Assembly: GCA_965262595.1 (NCBI GenBank)
Contig: OZ253548.1
Location: forward strand, 3,162,001 to 3,226,000
DNA length: 64,000 nucleotides
DNA from: CATQHB01 sp965262595
GTDB lineage: Bacteria > Chloroflexota > Dehalococcoidia > Lucifugimonadales > UBA3495
Direction: 5' to 3'
The stretch's first letter is position 1. Every line of letters starts with the position of its first letter. The notes beneath the pieces are model-generated. The model had not been told where the DNA came from and did not search any database. It saw only the letters and a list, made by a program, of their open reading frames with translations. A program made the translations under genes and the position numbers. Positions 53,239 to 60,102 of the stretch are shown one piece after another.

Positions 53239-55503
53239 CTACCCCCCGCTCATCTCCCGTATCACCCGGTCCGGCGTTATCGGCAAGCTGGTCAGGCGGA
53301 GGCCGACGGCGTCATAGACGGCGTTGGCAATGGCCGGCGCCACTCCCGGGCAGGGCACTTCGCCCAGTCCCTTGGCGCCCAACGGCCCGACCGGGTCCAC
53401 CGTGTCGGCGAAGATTACCTGGATGTCCGGGTAGTCCATAATCGTCGGGCTTTTATGTTCCAGGTAGCTGCCGTTCAGGGTTACGCCGGTGTTCCCGTCG
53501 GTTACCAGTTCTTCCGAGAGGGCAAAGCCCAGCATCTGGGAAACGGCTCCTTCCACCTGGTTCAGGGCGGTTTGGGGGTTGATGATACGCCCCGAATCCT
53601 GGGCGGCCACGTAGCGCACTACCCGCACCCGTCCGGTGTCGGTATCCACCTCTACCTCGGCAAAGTGGGCGCCAAAGGAGTTGACGATGTAATCGGCGCT
53701 GCCCGGCGTCGCGATGGTAACCTCTTCGGTGATGGCGTCGTCGTCCATGCGCCCGGCCACATCGGTCAGGGCCATAGACCGCTCCGGGTCGCTCTTGACG
53801 AAAACCTGGCCGTCCCGAATGTCCAGTTCCATCACCGGCGCTTCCAGCCCATCGGCGGCCAAGTCCAGCAATTGGCGCCGCACCTCGGCTGCCGCTTGCA
53901 CCAATGCGCTGCCGGTGGAAAAGGTTGCGGTGGAACCGGCGGTGATCGGAGCTTCCGGCGTGGTGGCGGAATCCCCGAAAACCGTTTCGATGTCGGTATC
54001 TCTTACCCCCAGAATCTCGGCGGCCATTTGGGGCAATACGGTGGTGGCGCCCTCGCCCACGTCCATCAGCCCGCTGATCAGGGAAATCTTGCCCGACTTG
54101 GCGACGCTGACCGTTGCCGCCGAGGTGGAGCCGGGGCCTCCCCGGTAAATCATCATACTCATACCTTTGCCGCGTATCTTGGCGGGGTCGGTGGGTTGGG
54201 TCAGGGGAGTATCCCAGCCAAAAGCGGCGGCGCCCCGGGTCAGGCACTCCTCCAGGCCATAGCTGGAAAAGGGGATACCGCCTTCAATGGGCTGGCTGTC
54301 GACAATTTGTTCCGGTGCGGAACGACGAGGGCCGGGCTGTCCCTCCGGGGGCACCCGGTTCTTGAGCCGGAACTCCAGCGAGTCTATTCCCAAAGTCTCG
54401 GCAATCCGTTCCATCAGCGTTTCCAGGGCAAAGTGGCCCTGGGGCGCGCCCAGGGCGCGGTAGGAACCGGCGGACGGGCAGTTGGTATAGGCCAAGTAGG
54501 ACTCATAGCGCACGTTGGGACAGTGGTAAAGGTAGATGATGCCCTGACCGGCGCGGCGGGCCACCCCTGGCCCAGAGGCGGCATAAGCTCCGGTGTTGAG
54601 GGTGGAGGTTCCCTGAATGGCGGTGATGGTTCCATCCTGCCTGGCTCCTACCTTGAGCTGAATTCGTCCGGCGTGGCGAGTGCGCCCGGCGACGAACTCA
54701 TCCTCCCGGGAGTACTCAATGCGCACCGGCTTTGCGGCCTTCCGGGATAGCAGGGCGGCCAGGGCGGCCAGGCGGCTTTCGTCCTTGTTGCCGAAGCCGC
54801 CGCCCAAAAAGGGGCCGATAATCTGCACCCGGTTGAGGGGAATATCCAATGCCTGGGCCAGGGCGGCCTGGTCAGTGTGAACCCCCCGGGTGGATTTCCA
54901 CACGGTCAGCCGGTCATCTTCCCAACTGGCCAGGGCCGCCCGGGGTTCCATCGGCGTGGCCGAGTGGCAGGCAATGTTATAGGTTTCCTCCATTACCAGA
55001 TCGGCCTCGGCAAACCCCTGTTCCACGTCGCCCCGTCCGATGGACAGGGGAGGGTTAATCGCCAGGTTGCCCCCGGGGTGAATCGGGACGGCATCGGGGT
55101 GCAGGGCCGCGTCCGGCTCCAGGTAAAAGGGCAGCGTCCGGTATTCCACCCGGATCAAGGCCAACGCTTGCCGGGCGGCGTCATCGTCAACGGCGGCCAC
55201 CGCGGCCACTTCGTCCCCCACAAAACGGACTCGCGTATCCAGGGGCAATGTGTCCGCCGCAATGGACGACACCGGACGGCGCGGCACGTCAAAGGGAGTG
55301 ATTATCGCCAGCACGCCGGGGACTTGGGCCGCGGCGTCAGTATCGATGCTGATGATGTCGGCGTGGGGGTGGGGGCTGCGCAGGATGTGACCGTAGAGCA
55401 TTCCCGGCAGTTTCAAATCGGCGGAATACTTGGCTCGCCCGGTCAATTTCTCCGGCAAATCCCGCCGGATTACGCTCTGGCCTACAACGGATAAGGTGGT
55501 CAT
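53239..55503 (-). CDS. Molybdenum hydroxylase large (molybdopterin) subunit
   Basis: 754 residues with AAGGAG before ATG. Typical XdhA/CoxL-type blocks: VIRRDLPEKLTGRAKYSADL and LRSPHPHADIISID near the start, GGGFGNKDESRLAALAALLS (about 235-254), SYRALGAPQGHFALETLMER (active-site loop), and a C-terminal VGPLGAKGLGEVPCPGVAPA with the catalytic Glu (GLGE). Substrate is not indicated: the CO-dehydrogenase loop AYRCSFR is absent, so an aldehyde, purine or aromatic hydroxylase is more likely. The small Fe-S subunit is encoded 3.7 kb upstream, separated by four accessory genes. Confidence 0.93.
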   Translation of the reverse strand: MTTLSVVGQSVIRRDLPEKLTGRAKYSADLKLPGMLYGHILRSPHPHADIISIDTDAAAQVPGVLAIITPFDVPRRPVSSIAADTLPLDTRVRFVGDEVAAVAAVDDDAARQALALIRVEYRTLPFYLEPDAALHPDAVPIHPGGNLAINPPLSIGRGDVEQGFAEADLVMEETYNIACHSATPMEPRAALASWEDDRLTVWKSTRGVHTDQAALAQALDIPLNRVQIIGPFLGGGFGNKDESRLAALAALLSRKAAKPVRIEYSREDEFVAGRTRHAGRIQLKVGARQDGTITAIQGTSTLNTGAYAASGPGVARRAGQGIIYLYHCPNVRYESYLAYTNCPSAGSYRALGAPQGHFALETLMERIAETLGIDSLEFRLKNRVPPEGQPGPRRSAPEQIVDSQPIEGGIPFSSYGLEECLTRGAAAFGWDTPLTQPTDPAKIRGKGMSMMIYRGGPGSTSAATVSVAKSGKISLISGLMDVGEGATTVLPQMAAEILGVRDTDIETVFGDSATTPEAPITAGSTATFSTGSALVQAAAEVRRQLLDLAADGLEAPVMELDIRDGQVFVKSDPERSMALTDVAGRMDDDAITEEVTIATPGSADYIVNSFGAHFAEVEVDTDTGRVRVVRYVAAQDSGRIINPQTALNQVEGAVSQMLGFALSEELVTDGNTGVTLNGSYLEHKSPTIMDYPDIQVIFADTVDPVGPLGAKGLGEVPCPGVAPAIANAVYDAVGLRLTSLPITPDRVIREMSGG

Positions 55504-55570
55504 GTGGTTGCTCCTTAATAGTTCTCCCCCAGTAAATATAGACTGCTTGCCCGACCCTTATCCGGTCACC

Positions 55571-55595
55571 CTGAACGGAGTGAAGGGTCTAAAAT
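55571..55595. repeat. Left inverted repeat beside the GIY-YIG gene
   Basis: CTGAACGGAGTGAAG, two bases, then TCTAAAAT. The complement occurs at 55896-55920, so the GIY-YIG gene sits between inverted copies. Confidence 0.65.
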
Positions 55596-55600
55596 CCTAA

Positions 55601-55897
55601 TCAGGAGTACCATTCCATTGACAAATCCGCCCACCTGGGGTTGACGGATTCTATCAAGTCGTCTTTCCGCTTGCGCAGCCAACCCTTTAGCCGTTTCTCC
55701 CGGGTTATGGCAGACTCTACGTCGGAACTGATTTCATAGTACATCAGCATTGATATGTTGTACTTGCTGGTGAACCCGTAGGACAGCTTGTTCTTGTGTT
55801 CATAAACTCTACGCGTCAGGTCATTGGTGATTCCAACGTATAGAGGTCGGTGGCGGCGGTTGGTCATAATGTAAACGTAGTACTGGCGGCGGCGCAT
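55601..55897 (-). CDS. GIY-YIG nuclease-domain protein (YhbQ-like)
   Basis: 98 residues from the ATG at 55897; a longer frame from 56032 runs through a repeat (peptide HSERSEES) and is not favoured. The GIY-YIG core reads YYVYIMTNRRHRPLYVGITN (about 6-25), with the Arg in DLTRRVYEHK and the metal Glu in AITREKRLKGW. Compact single-domain members of this group act on DNA in repair or mobile contexts, often with unclear roles. The start codon lies inside the right-hand inverted repeat (55896-55920), so gene and repeat are physically linked. Confidence 0.88.
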   Translation of the reverse strand: MRRRQYYVYIMTNRRHRPLYVGITNDLTRRVYEHKNKLSYGFTSKYNISMLMYYEISSDVESAITREKRLKGWLRKRKDDLIESVNPRWADLSMEWYS

Positions 55898-55920
55898 TTT
55901 AGATTCTTCACTCCGTTCAG
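55896..55920. repeat. Right inverted repeat beside the GIY-YIG gene
   Basis: ATTTTAGA, two bases, then CTTCACTCCGTTCAG: the complement of the repeat at 55571-55595. The first base pair region includes the GIY-YIG start codon. Confidence 0.65.
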
Positions 55921-56110
55921 AATGACAACCAAGAAACGCTGACAACCAAGAAACGCTGACAACCAAGAGACAGGTGTATAACCCGGTCGGATTGAAGGGC
56001 ATAGACCCTGGCTGGCTCGGTCCAGTTTGCAATCGGTTGTAGCAAGGGCGGGTTCGAAACCCGCCCTACAGGTGCAGCTATATGGATTAGCGGGAACGTC
56101 CGCGTTTGGC

Positions 56111-57133
56111 CTACAAAATATGGTACATCAGCCGGTGGTCGCGGAGCACATCCTGGGCAAAGTCGTTTTCCACGTCCCGCCAGACGGAGTGAATATGATT
56201 GGCGCCGTTCTGGATGTTGTCGAACTCGACAATAAAGCTGCCGCCGTGGATCCGGTAGTAATGGTCCCGGCTCCGGTCGGTGGCTCCGGCCCAGACCAGC
56301 CGGAAATTATCCACGCCTTCCTTCAAGATGGCGTCCAGCTTCTCTTTGGCTACCTCGGTGCGTACCTGGCTGACGTACTCGGTAATCAGGGCCAGCAAAA
56401 TCTCTTTCTGGGTGCCGGACAGTTCCGAGCCGGCCAGACCCTCGTCTTCGTGAACCGCCGCCTTGGAGGAGTTATACATCAGGATGTCCCAGGGCGCCTT
56501 GTCGTGGATTATGGCCTTGGCCCGCTGCGCCTCGTCCAGACTGGATATCAGCTCAATAGCCAGGTCTTCCCGGTGGCCGAGGATGCGCAGGCCCTGCTTG
56601 GGGCCTTTGGGCACCTCTGCCGGGTTGGCGCCGAAAAAGAAGGGAGTCACTGCGGTAACCTCATCGCCCCAGATGCTGAAATGCAGGGAGACATGATGTC
56701 CCTCGGCGCGCCAGCCCCAAGGGTCAGCGCCGCCCGGTTCTCCGAACACCGTCCAGTAATAGAGCAACGGATTCCGGTCCCAACCGGCGGTTCCCTCCTC
56801 TACCTCCAGCGGGCCGAGGACTAGCTCGTGCTCCATAATGGCTTTGGCGCGCTCGTAGGCGGTGGCGTCCAGGGTGCTTTCCATAATCCCATAGGCCAGG
56901 TCCCGCTGCTCCTGGTCCATATCCCGCAGGGGAAGCCCGTGGCGGTTCAGCGGCGGGTAGTACCAGAATTGCCGCTCCCCGTCCAGATAATGGAAGGTAG
57001 CCTTGGCTTTCTGCTCGGGGGACAGGCCGGCCAGCCACTTGTTGGCGGCTTCGGCCATCTCGCCGGTAGCCGTAGAGTGTTCGTGATAATGGGTGTGCCG
57101 CTCACCGTGCGTATGTTCCAGTGTTGCTGTCAT
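56111..57133 (-). CDS. DUF3500-family protein
   Basis: 340 residues with AAAAGGAGCG before ATG. The His-rich start (HTHGERHTHYHEH) is followed by the DUF3500 pattern: WLAGLSPEQKAKATFHYLDG, RQFWYYPPLNRHGLPLRDMD, YYWTVFGEPGGADPWGWRAE, GHHVSLHFSIWGDEVTAVTP and a C-terminal HYYRIHGGSFIVEFDNIQNG with HIHSVWRD. Conserved His, Trp and Asp residues suggest a metal or cofactor site, but the family has no established activity. It has no signal peptide. It lies inside the molybdenum hydroxylase locus. Confidence 0.88.
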   Translation of the reverse strand: MTATLEHTHGERHTHYHEHSTATGEMAEAANKWLAGLSPEQKAKATFHYLDGERQFWYYPPLNRHGLPLRDMDQEQRDLAYGIMESTLDATAYERAKAIMEHELVLGPLEVEEGTAGWDRNPLLYYWTVFGEPGGADPWGWRAEGHHVSLHFSIWGDEVTAVTPFFFGANPAEVPKGPKQGLRILGHREDLAIELISSLDEAQRAKAIIHDKAPWDILMYNSSKAAVHEDEGLAGSELSGTQKEILLALITEYVSQVRTEVAKEKLDAILKEGVDNFRLVWAGATDRSRDHYYRIHGGSFIVEFDNIQNGANHIHSVWRDVENDFAQDVLRDHRLMYHIL

Positions 57134-57222
57134 GTAACGCTCCTTTTATCCTTTGGTATGCCGGGTAATTGGGGTTATGGTTGAGTTTAGTATTGGGCTA
57201 TTGAGAGTGTCAACCGGGGTAT

Positions 57223-57245
57223 TTATCCACGAATAGGCACGAATG
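57223..57245. repeat. Left 23-bp inverted repeat of the PLD-EVE/MNT-HEPN module
   Basis: Begins TTATCCACGAATAGG and ends CACGAATG. The exact reverse complement is at 59154-59176. The two enclose 1.9 kb holding only the two-gene module. Confidence 0.9.
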
Positions 57246-57316
57246 GGATTTCTGCAGGGGTTAGTTTCACCGCAGAGGTGGAGAGTTAGTCTGGGGGCGC
57301 GGGGATACGCAGAGGG

Positions 57317-58114
57317 TTATTGCTGGCGGGATTGACTGATTTCTCTTACCCGGTCCAGGATGGTTTGTACGTCGGTGTTGACTTTGCTTCGGAAGTCGTC
57401 AATGCGGGAAATGGGGTCTGGCGTTCTCAGGTATTCATCCGCGCCGACGTACTGGTTGTAGATGTCGCCGGGGATGGATGGCGTGAACGGGAAGCTCCGG
57501 TCAACCCTGCGGGCGCGGGCCACCAGTTGGTCGATTTCATGGACATGGGGGTAGGTTCGCACCCGGGCGGAAATCAGGGCTTTGAGGGCGTGTTCCATGG
57601 CGCCCTGGGCGTGCTGGCCGATCATTGAGTCATCCATACTCCCGTCAATCATCAGGTGGAAAGCAGCCAAGTGATTTTCGGCGTGACGCAGCCGCTCCTC
57701 GGTTAGCGTCCACTCGTAGGTGTAATCTTCCTCTTCATTGTCGTAGTTGCGGCCATTGTAGGCCGGGTCGTCGGACATCAGGATTCCCTCCCGCAGGGCG
57801 TGGACGGTAACGTGGTTGACGGTGCGGCGCATTTGGTGGAACTCTTCGGTGGTCTGCCAGACAAGCCGTACCGGAGTATATTGGCTGTAGATGACCTCGG
57901 CCCAGGCCGTAGCCTCCTTTTCTATTGCCAGTTGCTCCTCCCGCGGGGGCAGGGTTTCCTGAACCAGCATAATGTCAATGTCGGAGCGGCCGTCAACGTA
58001 ATCACCGCGAACCCGGGAGCCGAATAGAATAGTAATGTTCGGGCGCACTTCCCGGTGCAACTGCCGGGCGATTCGCCGGGCGCGGGGGTCGCATTGGGTT
58101 TGGGTGGTGGTCAT
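57317..58114 (-). CDS. Fused MNT-HEPN protein (nucleotidyltransferase + HEPN)
   Basis: 265 residues. Residues about 25-110 are a minimal nucleotidyltransferase with GSRVRGDYVDGRSDIDIML (GSxxxG...DxD, about 32-50). Residues about 150-255 form a HEPN-type helical domain (QHAQGAMEHALKALISARVR; TYPHVHEIDQLVARARRVDR). In toxin-antitoxin pairs the HEPN RNase is usually silenced by AMPylation from the MNT partner; here both are in one chain. The start overlaps the PLD-EVE stop (ATGA), so the two are translationally coupled. GGCGGAG lies upstream of the ATG. Confidence 0.88.
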   Translation of the reverse strand: MTTTQTQCDPRARRIARQLHREVRPNITILFGSRVRGDYVDGRSDIDIMLVQETLPPREEQLAIEKEATAWAEVIYSQYTPVRLVWQTTEEFHQMRRTVNHVTVHALREGILMSDDPAYNGRNYDNEEEDYTYEWTLTEERLRHAENHLAAFHLMIDGSMDDSMIGQHAQGAMEHALKALISARVRTYPHVHEIDQLVARARRVDRSFPFTPSIPGDIYNQYVGADEYLRTPDPISRIDDFRSKVNTDVQTILDRVREISQSRQQ

Positions 58115-59139
58115 GGGGTGTCTCCGCCCTTGCCGAGGGCGACTATTTCAGCAAACTCTTCTCTAGTGACTATCTGGAGTTTCGTTCGCCCGCTTTTTGT
58201 GACCAGCATCATATCCTGCAACTTAGGGTTCCTTTTAATTTCCTGTAAGGTTACAGGGTGGTTGAACTCCTGGTCGGCCTGAATAATTTGCACAGACCCT
58301 AGAATATTGTGTGTCCCCCTCATCACTCGGGCAGTGCCTACCAACGCTGGCGGCTTGGCATTGCTGTGGTAAAACAGGATATGGTCGCCTTGCTTGAAGG
58401 ATGTTCTGTATTTGTTAAACATATATCCGGGGGCCAATTGATGGTATAGAATGTCCCCAGCACCGGTGTGGTTCTCTTTTAATAATTCACTGAATCTATA
58501 TTTAGTGACGTCGCACCTAAACAACCAATACCTAGGTTCGCTATCCCGGCTCTCTGGTGCTTCCAGGCCAGCCCTGGTCTCTTCTATTTCCTGGCTTTTC
58601 TGGCAATACTCTGCATATTTACTGGCTCGACGGTCGTCAATTATCGTAGCTTGGTCGCTACCCCACAGTTTGTCGAACCTATGCTGTGTCCGGTCAGCCA
58701 AGCCTTTGTCCCCGGTGCAATCGACCCACAGGCCATGCTCTTCATTCCGCTCAAGGGCGTTTTGGGTCAGGTTGAAGGAACCCGTGAGAAAAGTAACGGA
58801 ATTGCCTGAATTGGAGATGAAGAGCTTGGAGTGGAGGATGGCATGGCGATGTCCTTTGATGTAATACTCCTTGCACTCAAACCTGGCCCCTTCCTCCTCT
58901 GACAATTCCACCATTCTCTTGACGGCGTCGGGGTGGGTGCTTCCGCTCTTGAGGTCCACCAGCAACCTGACTTTCTCTACCTTACTCGGTGTAGCTTTCA
59001 AGCACTTCTCAATTAGATTAAAGCCATATCTGTCAACGTAGGCGACGGCAATACTCAATTCGCCACCCAAATCAAGCAGGGCCTCAATGTCCTGCTTCCC
59101 TTTAGACGTACAAACCTCAACCATAACTCCCCCGTACAC
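58111..59139 (-). CDS. PLD-EVE fusion: phospholipase D-type nuclease with EVE reader domain
   Basis: 342 residues from a GTG at 59139; an in-frame ATG five codons later (59124) is an equal candidate. Residues about 12-165 are a PLD-type nuclease with a single HxK motif (HAILHSKLFISNSGNSVTFL, about 99-118) plus TGSFNLTQNALERNEEHG; such proteins act as dimers. Residues about 203-335 match the EVE/PUA-like fold (YWLFRCDVTKYRF, FKQGDHILFYHSN, ALVGTARVMRG). EVE domains bind modified bases such as methyl- or hydroxymethylcytosine. The combination suggests a nuclease guided to modified DNA or RNA. It leads the two-gene operon with MNT-HEPN. Confidence 0.82.
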   Translation of the reverse strand: MYGGVMVEVCTSKGKQDIEALLDLGGELSIAVAYVDRYGFNLIEKCLKATPSKVEKVRLLVDLKSGSTHPDAVKRMVELSEEEGARFECKEYYIKGHRHAILHSKLFISNSGNSVTFLTGSFNLTQNALERNEEHGLWVDCTGDKGLADRTQHRFDKLWGSDQATIIDDRRASKYAEYCQKSQEIEETRAGLEAPESRDSEPRYWLFRCDVTKYRFSELLKENHTGAGDILYHQLAPGYMFNKYRTSFKQGDHILFYHSNAKPPALVGTARVMRGTHNILGSVQIIQADQEFNHPVTLQEIKRNPKLQDMMLVTKSGRTKLQIVTREEFAEIVALGKGGDTP

Positions 59140-59153
59140 GGGCCATTAGTGAA

Positions 59154-59176
59154 CATTCGTGCCTATTCGTGGATAA
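59154..59176. repeat. Right 23-bp inverted repeat of the PLD-EVE/MNT-HEPN module
   Basis: Exact reverse complement of 57223-57245. It lies between the end of the small Fe-S subunit gene (59187) and the PLD-EVE start, within the likely promoter region of the module. Confidence 0.9.
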
Positions 59177-59186
59177 GAGAAGAAGG

Positions 59187-59714
59187 CTACCCCCGCCGGG
59201 CGGCCCTTACCGACTCAATAATGCGGCCGTAGGCGTTGCAGCGACACAAGTTGCCGGACAGGGCCTGGCGTATTTCCTCGTCCGTGGGGTTGGGGTTGGT
59301 GTCCAAGAGGGCGCGGGCCGACATAACAAACCCCGGAGTGCAAAAGCCGCACTGGCCGCCGTCATTCTCCAGAAAGGCCCGCTGCACCGAGTCCAAATTA
59401 TCGATATCCGCCAGTCCCTCGCCCGCCGGCCCTGCAACGGATAGCCCCTCGCGGCCCAGTCCTTCGATGGTAACCACGGGGCGGCGGCCCACCTGCACCG
59501 CCAGAATCTGGCAGGAATAAACCGGCTTGCCGTCCAGCAATACGGTGCAGGAGCCGCACTCGCCTCGGTCGCAGCCCCGCTTGGAGCCGGTCAGGTCCAA
59601 CTGCTCCCTTATTACATCCAGCAGAGTCCAGTGGTGGCGCACCTGAACCGAGCGGCTCTGCCCGTTAACGTCCAGGGTCAGGTTGGCGGTTGATACTGTG
59701 TTGTTAGCTGGCAT
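59187..59714 (-). CDS. Molybdenum hydroxylase 2Fe-2S small subunit (CoxS type)
   Basis: 175 residues with GGAGATTG before ATG. N-terminal plant-ferredoxin-type cluster: GSKRGCDRGECGSCTVLLDG with CxxxxCxxC and a later YSC. C-terminal cluster: GQCGFCTPGFVMSA and NLCRCNAYGRI. Both 2Fe-2S sites are complete. It carries electrons from the molybdenum centre of the large subunit to the FAD subunit. In most relatives the three subunit genes are adjacent; here the large subunit gene begins 3.7 kb downstream. Confidence 0.94.
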   Translation of the reverse strand: MPANNTVSTANLTLDVNGQSRSVQVRHHWTLLDVIREQLDLTGSKRGCDRGECGSCTVLLDGKPVYSCQILAVQVGRRPVVTIEGLGREGLSVAGPAGEGLADIDNLDSVQRAFLENDGGQCGFCTPGFVMSARALLDTNPNPTDEEIRQALSGNLCRCNAYGRIIESVRAARRG

Positions 59715-59858
59715 AGGGGGACAATCTCCTGGCCGGGGTAGTGAGGTAGTTGCCTGCTATCCTACCCCACCGGACAAGGCAGGGCAAGGGTTGCTTGAAG
59801 AAGGCAGTGATAAAAGCTACTTGACTTTTCAATCATCTAAATCATAGAGCTTTGTCGT

Positions 59859-59932
59859 GCCCCGGTAGCTCAATTGGACAGAGCGGCGTTCTCACTAAGC
59901 GCAAGATGCAGGTTCGAGTCCTGTCCAGGGCA
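59859..59932 (+). tRNA. tRNA with Arg-type body and CAC anticodon loop
   Basis: Cloverleaf by eye: acceptor GCCCCGG/CCAGGGC (one C-A mismatch), D stem GCTC/GAGC with GGA in the loop (A20, an Arg identity base), anticodon stem GCGTT/AGCGC (one G-U), loop CTCACTA, T stem GCAGG/CCTGT with loop TTCGAGT, discriminator A. The canonical position gives anticodon CAC (Val), with T at position 37, which is abnormal. The body otherwise resembles bacterial tRNA-Arg. It may be a mutated or pseudo-tRNA. CCA is not encoded (ACCT). Confidence 0.75.
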
Positions 59933-60102
59933 CCTTGAAATTTAATGGCATTTGCGGTTGACGCCAAAGGCGGTGTGTGATACCGTTATATTGCTTAGTG
60001 AGAGCGCGGCAGTGACGTCCTTTTGAGAGGCCGAGGGTTGCACCGGGGCCGGAGTTTGAGAATCGTAAGGGAGCGAAAACTTCGGCTCTTTTCTATTTCC
60101 GC

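Noticed and set aside
53017..54750. A 577-codon plus-strand open frame with GPI repeats (collagen-like)
   Set aside because: It is the antisense shadow of the molybdenum hydroxylase large subunit gene extended by the 9-bp repeat; no start signal or family support.
53239..55503. Calling the hydroxylase a CO dehydrogenase
   Set aside because: The form I CO-dehydrogenase active-site loop AYRCSFR is absent (SYRALGAPQ here) and the FAD subunit has a PaoB-like Cys insert.
55898..56032. Longer N-terminus for the GIY-YIG protein
   Set aside because: The extension translates a dispersed repeat and a hydrophobic chance stretch; the family begins near the ATG at 55897.
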